A DNA stretch of 29,542 nucleotides, from NCBI GenBank assembly GCA_963533935.1, contig CAUSQL010000020.1:1-29542 (forward strand), in the 5' to 3' direction. A model generated the notes under the pieces. That model saw only the letters and a program-made list of their open reading frames with translations, was not told the DNA's origin and searched no databases. Below, piece by piece: positions 17,559-25,050 of the stretch. Origin of the DNA: CAUSKK01 sp963533935 (GTDB taxonomy: Bacteria; Pseudomonadota; Gammaproteobacteria; Cardiobacteriales; Cardiobacteriaceae). How positions within the stretch are numbered: position 1 is the first letter of the stretch; each line of letters begins with the position of its first letter. The position numbers were made by a program, and so were the translations under genes.

Positions 17559-19537
17559 TTTATAAGCCCCTCAAGCAGGTCATGGAATTGACCAAAAGCC
17601 AAGCCAGCCACTGTGAAAGGGCTGGCTTTATCACATTGGCGGACCTGCTTTTTGCCATTCCCCTGCGCTACGAAGACCGCACAAAAATTACACCCCTGGC
17701 CGAACTACAGCTGGACAGCGAGGTGCTGTTCCAGGCCAAGGTGCATTCGACCAAAATCATCAACGGCCGCAATCGGCAGATGTTTAAGGCCACCCTGACC
17801 GACGGCACGGACTACTGCAACGTGCTGTTTTTTAATTTTTCCAACCATACCACCGGCAACTTTCGCCTGGGCCGTGAGGGGCTGTTCTTCGGCAAAGTGG
17901 GCTTTGACAGCTATGAACAAAGCCACGTAATTAATCACCCGAAAATTAATTGGCTCGATGACCCGGCCAACAATGAATTCACCCCGCACATTAACGCGGT
18001 CTATGGCCGCCGCGCCACCTTCCGCAGCTTTAAGGAAATAATTCGCCGGGCCATAGCGCTGCTGCCGGCGGGTGCCTTCCGCGACGCGGTGGAACAGCTG
18101 CATTTCCCCACTTCGCTAACCGAAGTGGCAGCGGCTAAAGAACTATTGGCCGAAGAGGAATTATTAGCCCACCAATTCTCGCTGGCGAAGGCTCGTGAAA
18201 ATCGTCAACGGGAATTGGCGCCACAATTAACCATTGATAAAACACTAATTGATTCATTCCATCGCCAATTACCCTTTCAATTAACCGCCGCCCAAAAAAA
18301 AGTAATTGGGGAAATCAATGCTGATTTGGCTCAACCCTATCCCATGATGCGCCTGGTGCAGGGTGATGTGGGTTCGGGCAAAACCGTGGTAGCACTGGAA
18401 GCCTGTTTAAGTGCTGTGGCGGCAGGTAAACAGGCCTGTGTCCTAGCACCCACGGAACTATTAGCCCAGCAGCACTTTAATTCTATGCAGAAATTGCTGG
18501 GTGAATTGCCAGTGCAACTTGCTCTATTAACTAGTAAAAATCGCAAGGCGCTGGCGGCCATCGGCGACGGTAGTGCGCAAATTATCGTTGGCACCCATGC
18601 CCTCTTCCAGGAGAAGGTGCAATATCAGGATTTGGCCCTAGTGGTCATTGACGAACAACACCGCTTCGGTGTGGAACAGCGCCAGCGGTTGCGGCAAAAA
18701 GGTGTAGCTGGCCTAAGCCCGCACCAATTAATCCTTACGGCCACGCCCATTCCCCGCACTTTAGCCATGAGCAGCTATGGTGAGCTGGATTTATCGGTTA
18801 TCGACGTGCCGCCGGCCGGGCGAACACCGGTGCAAACCATGGTTTTCAGCAATAGCCGCCGGGAGGAAATAATCCAGCGGGTGGGAGAAAACTGCCGCAG
18901 CGGCCGCCAGGCCTATTGGGTTTGCCCATATATTGATGAGGCTGTGGATTTAAGCGAAGGCCCACCGGTGGAAAATGTGTTGGATTTAACGGAACTGCTG
19001 CGCCAGCGGCTGCCGGACGTGAAAATTGCCCTGCTGCATGGCAAAACCCCCAGCGACGAGCGTCAGACCATCATGGAACGCTTTGCCGCCAATGAAATTT
19101 CCCTGCTGGTAGCCACGACGGTCATTGAGGTGGGCGTGGACGTGCCCAACGCTAGCCTAATGATTGTGGAGAACGCAGAGCGCTTCGGCCTAGCCCAGCT
19201 GCACCAGTTGCGTGGCCGGGTGGGGCGCGGTGAACAGCAATCCTACTGTCTGTTGTTGTACCAGAGCGAATTGACGGAGTTGGCGCAACGGCGTTTGGCC
19301 ATGATGCGGCAAACTACTGATGGCTTTGCCATAGCCGAGGCGGATTTAGAATTGCGCGGCTCTGGCGACATGTCCGGCACGCGCCAGGCTGGCAGTCGCA
19401 GCTTTTATTTTGTGGAATTTCCCCGCCACCGCCCCCTGTTGCAGCAGGTGCAGGCGCGTCTGGATTTAAATAGTGCCGAACAACAAATGATTTATAATAA
19501 TTGGTGCAACCCGGACGATGATTATCTGCAATCTTAG
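17555..19537 (+). CDS. recG: RecG ATP-dependent DNA helicase
   Basis: RecG is a monomeric double-strand DNA translocase that regresses stalled replication forks and branch-migrates Holliday junctions. From a TTG start at 17555 the protein is 660 residues. It has an N-terminal wedge/OB domain (PLRYEDRTKITPLAELQ), Walker A QGDVGSGKTVVA, Walker B DEQHRFGVEQRQRL, LTATPIPRTLAM, VCPYIDE, LLHGKTPSDE, TTVIEVGVDVPNA, QLHQLRGRVGRG and the C-terminal SGDMSGTRQAG. The TTG overlaps the ridA stop (TTGA) and gives the PLKQVMELTKSQASHCERAG segment that aligns with the E. coli N terminus. An ATG at 17582 is the alternative. The gene uses visibly more TTA/TTG/CTA codons and less GC than its neighbours upstream. 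Confidence 0.95.
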   Translation: MIYKPLKQVMELTKSQASHCERAGFITLADLLFAIPLRYEDRTKITPLAELQLDSEVLFQAKVHSTKIINGRNRQMFKATLTDGTDYCNVLFFNFSNHTTGNFRLGREGLFFGKVGFDSYEQSHVINHPKINWLDDPANNEFTPHINAVYGRRATFRSFKEIIRRAIALLPAGAFRDAVEQLHFPTSLTEVAAAKELLAEEELLAHQFSLAKARENRQRELAPQLTIDKTLIDSFHRQLPFQLTAAQKKVIGEINADLAQPYPMMRLVQGDVGSGKTVVALEACLSAVAAGKQACVLAPTELLAQQHFNSMQKLLGELPVQLALLTSKNRKALAAIGDGSAQIIVGTHALFQEKVQYQDLALVVIDEQHRFGVEQRQRLRQKGVAGLSPHQLILTATPIPRTLAMSSYGELDLSVIDVPPAGRTPVQTMVFSNSRREEIIQRVGENCRSGRQAYWVCPYIDEAVDLSEGPPVENVLDLTELLRQRLPDVKIALLHGKTPSDERQTIMERFAANEISLLVATTVIEVGVDVPNASLMIVENAERFGLAQLHQLRGRVGRGEQQSYCLLLYQSELTELAQRRLAMMRQTTDGFAIAEADLELRGSGDMSGTRQAGSRSFYFVEFPRHRPLLQQVQARLDLNSAEQQMIYNNWCNPDDDYLQS

Positions 19538-19565
19538 CCCTGTTGTTTATTTACTACAAAAACAC

Positions 19566-19594
19566 TTGCATAAGCGGAACATTATGGTTAATAT
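19566..19594 (+). promoter_or_regulatory. Sigma-70 promoter of the porin gene
   Basis: TTGCAT (19566-19571) and TAATAT (19589-19594) are spaced by 17 bp in an AT-rich 130-bp region. The predicted start near 19601 gives a leader of about 67 nt, a suitable size for control by a small RNA, as in other porin mRNAs. A purine-rich AAGGA lies upstream of the ATG. Confidence 0.65.
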
Positions 19595-19667
19595 CATCTC
19601 CATACATAGGTTTGTGAATAGGTTTTCACTGAATTCTTTTTACGTAAATATTTAACAAGGACTTGTT

Positions 19668-20711
19668 ATGAAAAAACAATTGACATTAACCGCTCTAGCC
19701 GCAATGGTTTTAAGTTCACTTTCGGTGGCTCAAGCCCAGCAGCAAAGCACTAGCGATGACACTACTACTCTTTATGGCCGTATCGGCTATGGTGTTAGCA
19801 CTAATAACAAAAAAGACGAAAACGGCAGAAAACGTAAAACTGTTGTTGATTTGAAAAACAATGGTGTTCGTCTTGGCATTAAGGGTACTGAAGGCCTAGC
19901 CAGTGGCTTGCAAGCTATTTATAAATTAGAGTTCGGCTATGACACTGATACCTTTAACGGTGCCCAGAAAGAAATCCGTCAAGCGTGGGTTGGTCTAGCC
20001 AGCGACTTTGGCACACTTACCTTCGGTAAGCAAGATAACCTACGTAGTGATTTCTTCGGTCGTGCCGATGAATTCGTAGAAGTTTCTGGCAGCATGTATA
20101 CCAATACCCGTAATGCCAAACTAGTTAAATATGTAACTAGCCAGCAGTTCGCCGACGACTACGGTGTAACCATCGGTTTGGCTGGCGTACTTGACGGTAG
20201 CAACACTTACCCAGACAGCGGCCGCTCTACTCCAACTTCTGACAGCCGTAACTTCTCCACCGGTCAAGCTGCCATTCAGTACACTTGGAACGGCATTAGC
20301 ATCGCTTCCACCTATACCAGCACCGACGGTGATGCTGACCTAAATGGCAACCCAACTAATAAAAACGGTACCCAGGAAGCAGTTACTGCGTCTCTTTCCT
20401 ACGGTAACCCGGATGACCAAGGTCTATATGCCGGCTTCGACTACGAGCACGCCTCTAGCCGCCGCAACTACTACGCCCTATTGGCTCAGTACCGTTTAGA
20501 CGACACTAACACCTTCCGCATTGGTGCTGAAGCTAACGACCCAACTCAAAGAGGTCTAAAAACCGCCTACCGTGGCATGCTAGGCTACCAATACAACTTC
20601 AGCAAACGTACTTTCGCGTGGGTTGAAGCCGCTTACCAGAAGAACTCTGTTTCTGGTGCCGAAGAAAAAGGCTACTACGAAGCAGTGGTTGGTCTTCGCC
20701 ACAACTTCTAA
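19668..20711 (+). CDS. Trimeric outer-membrane porin, Neisseria-like (Gram-negative porin family)
   Basis: This 347-residue porin has a classic signal peptide (residues 1-23, ending AQA before QQQ). Family segments are TTTLYGRIGYGV, NNGVRLGIKGTEGLASGLQAIYKLEFGYD, RQAWVGLASDFGTLTFGKQDN and the terminal strand YYEAVVGLRHNF, whose final Phe is the outer-membrane assembly signal. It would form 16-stranded trimers for passive diffusion of small solutes. The long loop 3 region follows GKQDNLRSDFFGRADEF. The gene stands alone with its own promoter and terminator. It uses GGT, CGT and ACC/ACT-type codons and has a lower GC content than the window average, a pattern more readily explained by very high expression than by transfer. 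Confidence 0.93.
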   Translation: MKKQLTLTALAAMVLSSLSVAQAQQQSTSDDTTTLYGRIGYGVSTNNKKDENGRKRKTVVDLKNNGVRLGIKGTEGLASGLQAIYKLEFGYDTDTFNGAQKEIRQAWVGLASDFGTLTFGKQDNLRSDFFGRADEFVEVSGSMYTNTRNAKLVKYVTSQQFADDYGVTIGLAGVLDGSNTYPDSGRSTPTSDSRNFSTGQAAIQYTWNGISIASTYTSTDGDADLNGNPTNKNGTQEAVTASLSYGNPDDQGLYAGFDYEHASSRRNYYALLAQYRLDDTNTFRIGAEANDPTQRGLKTAYRGMLGYQYNFSKRTFAWVEAAYQKNSVSGAEEKGYYEAVVGLRHNF

Positions 20712-20745
20712 TCTTTACAAAAGATTATTTAGAACTTGCATAATG

Positions 20746-20775
20746 AAGAAGCGCTCCCTCGGGGGCGCTTCTTTT
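20746..20775 (+). terminator. Rho-independent terminator of the porin gene
   Basis: A stem of about 12 pairs joins AAGAAGCGCTCC (20746-20757) to GGGGCGCTTCTT (20762-20773) around a short loop and is followed by TTTT. The stem contains GGGGCGCTTC, the same core as the palindromic repeat family, although it lacks the TTTACA-type arms. Confidence 0.9.
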
Positions 20776-20793
20776 ATGGTCTTAAGCCAACAT

Positions 20794-20873
20794 AAACATA
20801 CAACGGGGCGCTTCCCCTGTTTGTAATAATCAAGGGCTATTACAAACAGGGGAAGCGCCCCGTTGTAGGTAAA
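20794..20873. repeat. REP-like dimer palindrome between porin and rnhA
   Basis: The left arm AACGGGGCGCTTCCCCTGTT faces its exact reverse complement, then TGTAATA faces TATTACA. This dimer belongs to the GGGGCGCTT subfamily with TGTTTGTA inner arms. It lies between the convergent porin and rnhA genes and ends at the rnhA stop codon, so it could act at the 3' end of both transcripts. Confidence 0.9.
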
Positions 20874-21329
20874 CTAGTTTTTCGTTTCGCTCTGATTTGA
20901 TTTAAGGGCAGCAATGGCCTGATTAGCCAGCTCGTCCACCAGTTCATTTTCCCGATGGCCGCTGTGGCCCTTTACCCACCGCCACTGAATTTCATGATAT
21001 TTGGCCAGCTGTTCCAGCTCCTGCCACAGTTCCACATTTTTAACCGGCTGACCGCTGGCGGTTTTCCAGCCCTTTCTCTTCCAGTTCGGTAGCCATTCGC
21101 TAATGCCCCGGCGCAGATAATTGGAATCGGTGGTGAGAATGACGGAGCAGCGGCGTTTTAAGATTTTCAGTGCCTCAATGGCGGCGCGCAGTTCCATCTG
21201 ATTATTGGTGCAATGGGCTTCGGCGCCACTCAACTGCTTTTCGTGGTGGCCGTAGCGCAACAGCGCCGCCCAGCCGCCGGGGCCCGGATTACCCTTGCAG
21301 GCCCCGTCGGTGAAGATTTCAACGTCCAA
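20874..21329 (-). CDS. rnhA: Ribonuclease HI
   Basis: RNase HI cuts the RNA strand of RNA-DNA hybrids and removes R-loops. The 151-residue protein has the four catalytic acidic residues in their motifs: Asp8 in FTDGACKGNPGPGGWA, Glu46 in NNQMELRAAIEAL, Asp68 in LTTDSNYLRRGI and the final Asp in RENELVDELANQ. The catalytic His lies in VKGHSGH. The usual TDSQY or TDSKY is TDSNY here, a mild change. The length is as expected (E. coli 155). Its ATG overlaps the 3' end of psd by 11 bases, so it is the last gene of the coiled-coil gene-zapA-psd-rnhA set on this strand. Confidence 0.97.
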   Translation of the reverse strand: MDVEIFTDGACKGNPGPGGWAALLRYGHHEKQLSGAEAHCTNNQMELRAAIEALKILKRRCSVILTTDSNYLRRGISEWLPNWKRKGWKTASGQPVKNVELWQELEQLAKYHEIQWRWVKGHSGHRENELVDELANQAIAALKSNQSETKN

Positions 21330-22134
21330 GGCTTTGGCCGAGCAGGATTTTCCGCCCGTCCAGCCGGGCGCCGTCCCACTGAATTTTGTCCCTTTGCAGC
21401 AGCAGAATGACCGTGGAACCCAGATTGAACTGGCCCAGCTCCTCGCCGCGGGCGAAATTCATGGCGTAGTTGCGGTAATCGTAGTGGTTGTTGCGCTGCC
21501 GCCGCATTTCTCCGGCCCAGCGGGTGGAAATGGAAGAAACATTCAGCGCCCCGACCCAGACCATGGCGAACTGGCCGAATTCCTCACTGTCAAAGAGACA
21601 AACCAGCCGTTCGTTGGCGGCGAAGATGCGGGGAATTTGCCCCAGCAGCGGTAGAGCCACCGAATGCTTGGCGCCGCTGACGAAGTGCATGGCCAACAGG
21701 CGGCAGTCGCAGGGGGCGTGAATGCGGTGGTAGTCGTCCGGCGCCAGGTAAATGGTGGCCTGGCTGCCGCCGTCAAACAGTTCCGCCCAGCCATTGCTAG
21801 CCAGCAGTTCCGCCAGGGAATAGCTGATGTTTTTCGCCTGCATGACCGTGCGATGATTAACTTCGCCCCAGATGGCGCAGCGGCCGTCCACGGGGCTAAC
21901 GAAGCCGGTCTCCAGCGGCCGCAGCTCTTTTATGAGTGGGCGGGTGAAGAAATCATTGAGGCTTTGGTAATTGAGGGGATTTTTTTCCGGGCTAAAGTCC
22001 GTATTGGCCTTGGTGTAATGAATATAGCCGCGAATAATGAGATTTTTCAGCGGCGGCCACTCAATTCTGGCCAATTTGTACATCAGCCAGCTGGTTAGTC
22101 TTTTGGGCAATAATTTATAGAGGGTTAAATTCAT
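21319..22134 (-). CDS. psd: Phosphatidylserine decarboxylase proenzyme
   Basis: Psd makes phosphatidylethanolamine at the inner membrane. It is a pyruvoyl enzyme that cleaves itself at an LGST motif. Here FNLGSTVILL is present with Ser240 as the predicted pyruvoyl residue, giving a beta chain of 239 and an alpha chain of about 32 residues. The Asp of the self-cleavage triad is in SPVDGR and the His is in YHRIHAP. The ATG at 22134 gives MNLTLYKLLPKRLTSW, the usual N terminus, and lies inside the zapA 3' end (20-base overlap). An upstream in-frame ATG at 22176 would add an unrelated extension inside zapA and is unlikely. The protein is 271 residues, slightly shorter than E. coli Psd (322). Confidence 0.96.
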   Translation of the reverse strand: MNLTLYKLLPKRLTSWLMYKLARIEWPPLKNLIIRGYIHYTKANTDFSPEKNPLNYQSLNDFFTRPLIKELRPLETGFVSPVDGRCAIWGEVNHRTVMQAKNISYSLAELLASNGWAELFDGGSQATIYLAPDDYHRIHAPCDCRLLAMHFVSGAKHSVALPLLGQIPRIFAANERLVCLFDSEEFGQFAMVWVGALNVSSISTRWAGEMRRQRNNHYDYRNYAMNFARGEELGQFNLGSTVILLLQRDKIQWDGARLDGRKILLGQSLGR

Positions 22135-22504
22135 AGCTGTCGCCGTTGCCCTGTTCCTTTTCCTCGTCGCTGCCATTGTTGGGCTCTTCGCCGCCGGACT
22201 CTTTATTTTCGATGTCGTTTAACACCTGGTCCAGCTGGGTAGTTAGGCCTTCGGACACGCGATTCACCAGGCGAATTTCCTTAATGAAGGTTTCCTCGTT
22301 CTGAATGAGATAGTTAGCCAGGGACAGGCCAGCCAGGGCCATAATCTTTTCAATGTCCATGCTGGGATATTTATGCTGAAGCGCGCGAATTTCCCCGTTT
22401 AATTTTTCCGCCGCCCGCAGCATTTGTTCCCGTTCCGGGTGGCGGCATTGCAGCGTGTAGTCCTTGCCGTTGATGCGGAGATTGACGTTAATCCTATCAG
22501 TCAT
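22115..22504 (-). CDS. zapA: Cell division protein ZapA
   Basis: ZapA cross-links FtsZ filaments in the early division ring. The 129-residue protein has the N-terminal fold INVNLRINGKDYTLQCRHPEREQMLRAAEKLNGEI, with the conserved basic His-Pro-Glu region, and a helical coiled-coil stretch (IMALAGLSLANYLIQNEETFIKEI). The C terminus after about residue 105 is a low-complexity acidic tail (ESGGEEPNNGSDEEKEQ) that extends it beyond the usual 100-110 residues. Its start overlaps the upstream coiled-coil gene by eight bases and its end overlaps psd by 20. Confidence 0.92.
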   Translation of the reverse strand: MTDRINVNLRINGKDYTLQCRHPEREQMLRAAEKLNGEIRALQHKYPSMDIEKIMALAGLSLANYLIQNEETFIKEIRLVNRVSEGLTTQLDQVLNDIENKESGGEEPNNGSDEEKEQGNGDSYEFNPL

Positions 22505-22850
22505 TGCTAATTCCTCGAATGCGGGCCATCATGGCCTCGTTTAATTTATTCACCCGGGCCATTTCTTCCTTGACGGCCTTTTCCTTCTGTTCGTATTGGG
22601 CGATGTACTCTTCCTTTTCCTGCTCTAAATTTGTAACCAACAGGGATTTTTCCTCCTGCCAATTTAGGGCAGCGGTTTTAATTTCATTGGCACTGTCCAG
22701 CTGTAACTTTTCGTAATCGCGCTGCAGTTGTTCGTGCTGCTCCATTAGGGCTTTATGCTCTTTCGTTAGTCTGCGCCAGTGATGAATAAGGGCTTCCACC
22801 TTTTTCTGTACGGCGCTAATTTCATCAAGGCGTAGTTTGTTGTCTTGCAT
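22497..22850 (-). CDS. Coiled-coil protein upstream of zapA
   Basis: This 117-residue, highly charged protein is predicted to be almost entirely one long helix: heptad-like spacing of Leu, Val and Ile runs from about residue 5 to 105 with many Gln, Glu and Lys. It has no signal peptide or membrane segment. A small coiled-coil protein gene often precedes zapA in gammaproteobacteria, and the overlap with zapA (eight bases) suggests a role in the division ring, perhaps ZapB-like. I cannot assign it to a family from sequence alone. A TAAAAT box on the minus strand at 22887-22882 lies 32 bp upstream of its ATG. Confidence 0.75.
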   Translation of the reverse strand: MQDNKLRLDEISAVQKKVEALIHHWRRLTKEHKALMEQHEQLQRDYEKLQLDSANEIKTAALNWQEEKSLLVTNLEQEKEEYIAQYEQKEKAVKEEMARVNKLNEAMMARIRGISND

Positions 22851-22881
22851 AAAAAAAACCTCACTTTAAAATTGTGGCTGA

Positions 22882-22887
22882 ATTTTA
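22882..22887 (-). promoter_or_regulatory. Putative -10 box TAAAAT for the zapA operon
   Basis: On the minus strand, TAAAAT lies 32 bp before the ATG of the coiled-coil gene, in the 56-bp gap to the divergent YgfB-like gene. No good -35 is visible. Confidence 0.3.
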
Positions 22888-22906
22888 GCATAGGCCCCGC
22901 GAAACC

Positions 22907-23395
22907 ATGACTCAGCCCTTAAATTACCTGGCTTTAGCCGCTTTTATCGACCAGCAACGGCTCTGGTTTGAGCCGGCGGAATTCCACGGCCTGCTGACCG
23001 CCGCCGTACTCCTAAAAAAAGACAAGGAAATCAACGAATTGGCCTTTAGCCCCAAGCACCAGCCCAGTGCCATCACCCAGCAGCTGATGCGGGAAATGGC
23101 GGAGCATATCCGCGGCGAGCTGGAGGAGGGGCAGATGATTTACCGGCTGGCCCTGGCCGAAGAACCTCTAAGCGCCCGGGCGGAAAGCCTGGTGCAGTGG
23201 CTGCAGGGCTTTCTCTACGTCTTCGACCGGGTTAAGCCGCCCCTGGGCGAGGAGCAGAAGGAATTTCTCGACCAGCTGCGGGCCTTTGCCCAGCTGGACA
23301 CCAATCTGGCCGAGGGGCGGGACAACGAGCTGATGCTGAATCAGCTGGAAGAACACTGCCGCCTGGGGGTCTTTCTCTTCGTTTACCAGACCTAG
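22907..23395 (+). CDS. UPF0149 (YgfB/YecA-like) family protein
   Basis: This 162-residue cytosolic protein matches the YgfB family in layout. It has an early EFHGLLTAAVL (MHGLISGMI in YgfB), a middle AESLVQWLQGFLYVF (ALAGWVNHFLLGL in YgfB) and a C-terminal LDQLRAFAQLDTNLAEGRDNELMLNQLEEHCRLGVFLF (DDLRNIAQL and LEEIIEYVRVAALL in YgfB). YgfB genes typically lie divergent from zapA, as here. In Pseudomonas aeruginosa YgfB influences expression of an amidase and beta-lactam resistance; whether that holds here is unknown. Repeat dimer 23404-23483 follows nine bases after the stop. Confidence 0.85.
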   Translation: MTQPLNYLALAAFIDQQRLWFEPAEFHGLLTAAVLLKKDKEINELAFSPKHQPSAITQQLMREMAEHIRGELEEGQMIYRLALAEEPLSARAESLVQWLQGFLYVFDRVKPPLGEEQKEFLDQLRAFAQLDTNLAEGRDNELMLNQLEEHCRLGVFLFVYQT

Positions 23396-23403
23396 GGGAA
23401 GCA

Positions 23404-23483
23404 TTTACCGACAGACGGGCGCTTATACTGTATGTAATTAAGGCCTTAATTACATACAGTATAAGCGCCCGTCCGTTTGTAAA
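23404..23483. repeat. 80-bp near-perfect REP-like dimer palindrome
   Basis: Symmetric about 23443/23444 (AAGG|CCTT). The two 40-base arms agree at 37 positions; the three differences are CG versus AA and A versus G near the outer tips. The normally variable four bases after the core (TATA) match in both arms. It lies between the convergent YgfB-like gene and glmM and is the cleanest example of the family in this window. Confidence 0.95.
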
Positions 23484-23488
23484 TTCCC

Positions 23489-24832
23489 CTACTCGCTGCT
23501 GCGAATGGCCGCCGCCACCAAATCCACCACCTGCTGGAGCAGGGCCACGTCCTGGCCTTCGGCCATGATGCGAATTTTCTGCTCCGTGCCGGAGGGGCGA
23601 ATGACCGTGCGGCCGGTGGCGCCCAGCAGTCCTTCCGCCTTATGTACCGCTTCCACCACCGCCGGCCGTTCCATGACCCCGTTGCGGTCGTGCACCTTCA
23701 CGTCGCCGCTGACCTGGGGATAGGGCTTTAACGGCGCCACCAGCTCTTCCAGACTCTTATCCATCTCCAGCATGGCCGCCAGTATCTGGAGGCTGGCGAT
23801 GATGCCGTCGCCGGTGGAATTGCGGTCCAAGCAGATGATGTGGCCGGAACTTTCGCCGCCCACCTTGGCGCCGATGGCCTGCATTTTCTCCAGCACGTAG
23901 CGGTCGCCCACCCTGGTGCGGTGGAAATTAATGTTTAGCTCCCGGAAGGCCTGCTCGATGGCCAGATTGGTCATGATGGTGCCGACCACATCGCGCAGCT
24001 CTTCCCCCTTAAAGGCGCGGTAGCGGGCGATTACGTAGAGCAAATGGTCGCCGTCGATGAGCCGGCCGCCCCGGTCCACCATTAGGACCCGGTCGCCGTC
24101 GCCGTCGTAGGCAATGCCCAGGTCGGCGCCCAGCTCACGCACCTTGCGCTGTAGGGATTCCGGGTGGGTGGAACCGCAGCCGGCGTTGATGTTAAAGCCG
24201 TCCGGTTCGCCGCCGATGAGGGTGATTTGCGCGCCCAGCTCGCGGAACACCGGCGGGGCGATGGCGTAGGTGGCGCCGTTGGAGCAGTCCAGGACGATTT
24301 TCAGCTTTTGGAAGGGCAGGCCCAGGGGAATGGAGTTCTTGCAGAACTCGATGTAGCGTTCCCGGTTGCCCTCCAGCCGGTAGGCCTTGCCCAGCTGGGA
24401 GCTTTCCACCATTTTCATGGGCTGATTGAGGTAATGCTCGATGCGCCGCTCCTCCTCGTCCAACAGCTTGATGCCGCCCTGGGCGAAGATTTTTACCCCG
24501 TTATCGCTGTACTCATTGTGGGAGGCGCTGATGACGACGCCCGCCGAGGCCTGGAAGGTGCGGGTGAAATAGGCGATGGCCGGCGTGGGGATTACGCCGA
24601 GCAGGTGGCAGTCGATGCCGGCGGACAACAGGCCCGAGGCCATGGCGTACTCAAAGACGTAGCCGGAAATGCGCGCGTCCTTGCCGATGATGACCTTGCG
24701 GCCGGCGCCGCGGTCGCGCAGCACGCAGCCCAGGGCCCAGCCCAGCTGCAAGACGAATTCCGGGGTCATGGGCAATTTGCCCGCCAGGCCGCGCACGCCG
24801 TCGGTGCCGAAATAGCCGCTGTAACTATGCAT
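23489..24832 (-). CDS. glmM: Phosphoglucosamine mutase
   Basis: GlmM interconverts glucosamine-6-phosphate and glucosamine-1-phosphate on the way to UDP-GlcNAc for peptidoglycan and LPS. The 447-residue protein starts with YFGTDGVRG and has the phosphoserine loop ISASHNEYSDNGVKIF (Ser104 catalytic), the metal loop AYDGDGDRVLMVD, the sugar-binding GGESSGHI and the phosphate-binding RPSGTEQKIRIMAEG. The length matches E. coli (445). In many gammaproteobacteria glmM follows ftsH-folP; here it stands alone between repeat elements. A minus-strand TAAAAT at 24864-24859 lies 27 bp upstream of the ATG. Confidence 0.98.
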   Translation of the reverse strand: MHSYSGYFGTDGVRGLAGKLPMTPEFVLQLGWALGCVLRDRGAGRKVIIGKDARISGYVFEYAMASGLLSAGIDCHLLGVIPTPAIAYFTRTFQASAGVVISASHNEYSDNGVKIFAQGGIKLLDEEERRIEHYLNQPMKMVESSQLGKAYRLEGNRERYIEFCKNSIPLGLPFQKLKIVLDCSNGATYAIAPPVFRELGAQITLIGGEPDGFNINAGCGSTHPESLQRKVRELGADLGIAYDGDGDRVLMVDRGGRLIDGDHLLYVIARYRAFKGEELRDVVGTIMTNLAIEQAFRELNINFHRTRVGDRYVLEKMQAIGAKVGGESSGHIICLDRNSTGDGIIASLQILAAMLEMDKSLEELVAPLKPYPQVSGDVKVHDRNGVMERPAVVEAVHKAEGLLGATGRTVIRPSGTEQKIRIMAEGQDVALLQQVVDLVAAAIRSSE

Positions 24833-24858
24833 TTAACTCTCCCTAATTAAAGGCCTAG

Positions 24859-24864
24859 ATTTTA
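24859..24864 (-). promoter_or_regulatory. Putative -10 box TAAAAT of glmM
   Basis: TAAAAT preceded by CCCG on the minus strand lies 27 bp before the glmM ATG. No -35 element stands out in the GC-rich sequence upstream, so support is the shared position and sequence with other boxes in the window. Confidence 0.3.
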
Positions 24865-24915
24865 CGGGTTCCGCCGCCGCCACCGCTGCTTAAATGAGTG
24901 GCAAAATCAAGGGGA

Positions 24916-24993
24916 TACCAACAGACGGGCGCTTTTGATGTATGTATTTTTCGCCCAATTTACATACATAGAGAGCGCCCCATTGTTGGTAAT
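24916..24993. repeat. Diverged REP-like dimer between glmM and ilvA
   Basis: A plus unit (ACAGACGGGCGCTTTTGATG) faces a minus unit whose reverse complement reads ACAATGGGGCGCTCTCTATG. The arms belong to different core subtypes (GACGGGCGCTT and GGGGCGCT), so this dimer is older or was assembled from two different units. It lies in a divergent intergenic region, upstream of both genes, so it cannot be only a transcript 3'-end element. Confidence 0.8.
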
Positions 24994-25021
24994 AAGGGCC
25001 GAAATGGCCCGGGCGGCGGCT

Positions 25022-25027
25022 TAAAAT
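25022..25027 (+). promoter_or_regulatory. Putative -10 box TAAAAT of ilvA
   Basis: TAAAAT preceded by GGCT lies 24 bp before the ilvA ATG, predicting a very short leader. There is no good -35, and I see no attenuator-like leader peptide. Confidence 0.35.
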
Positions 25028-25050
25028 GGCCCTTTTGCCCGGATTAACCC

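Noticed and set aside
19538..20711. Horizontal transfer of the porin because of lower GC
   Set aside because: Codon choices fit high expression and the gene has no mobile-element flanks; transfer is not needed to explain it.
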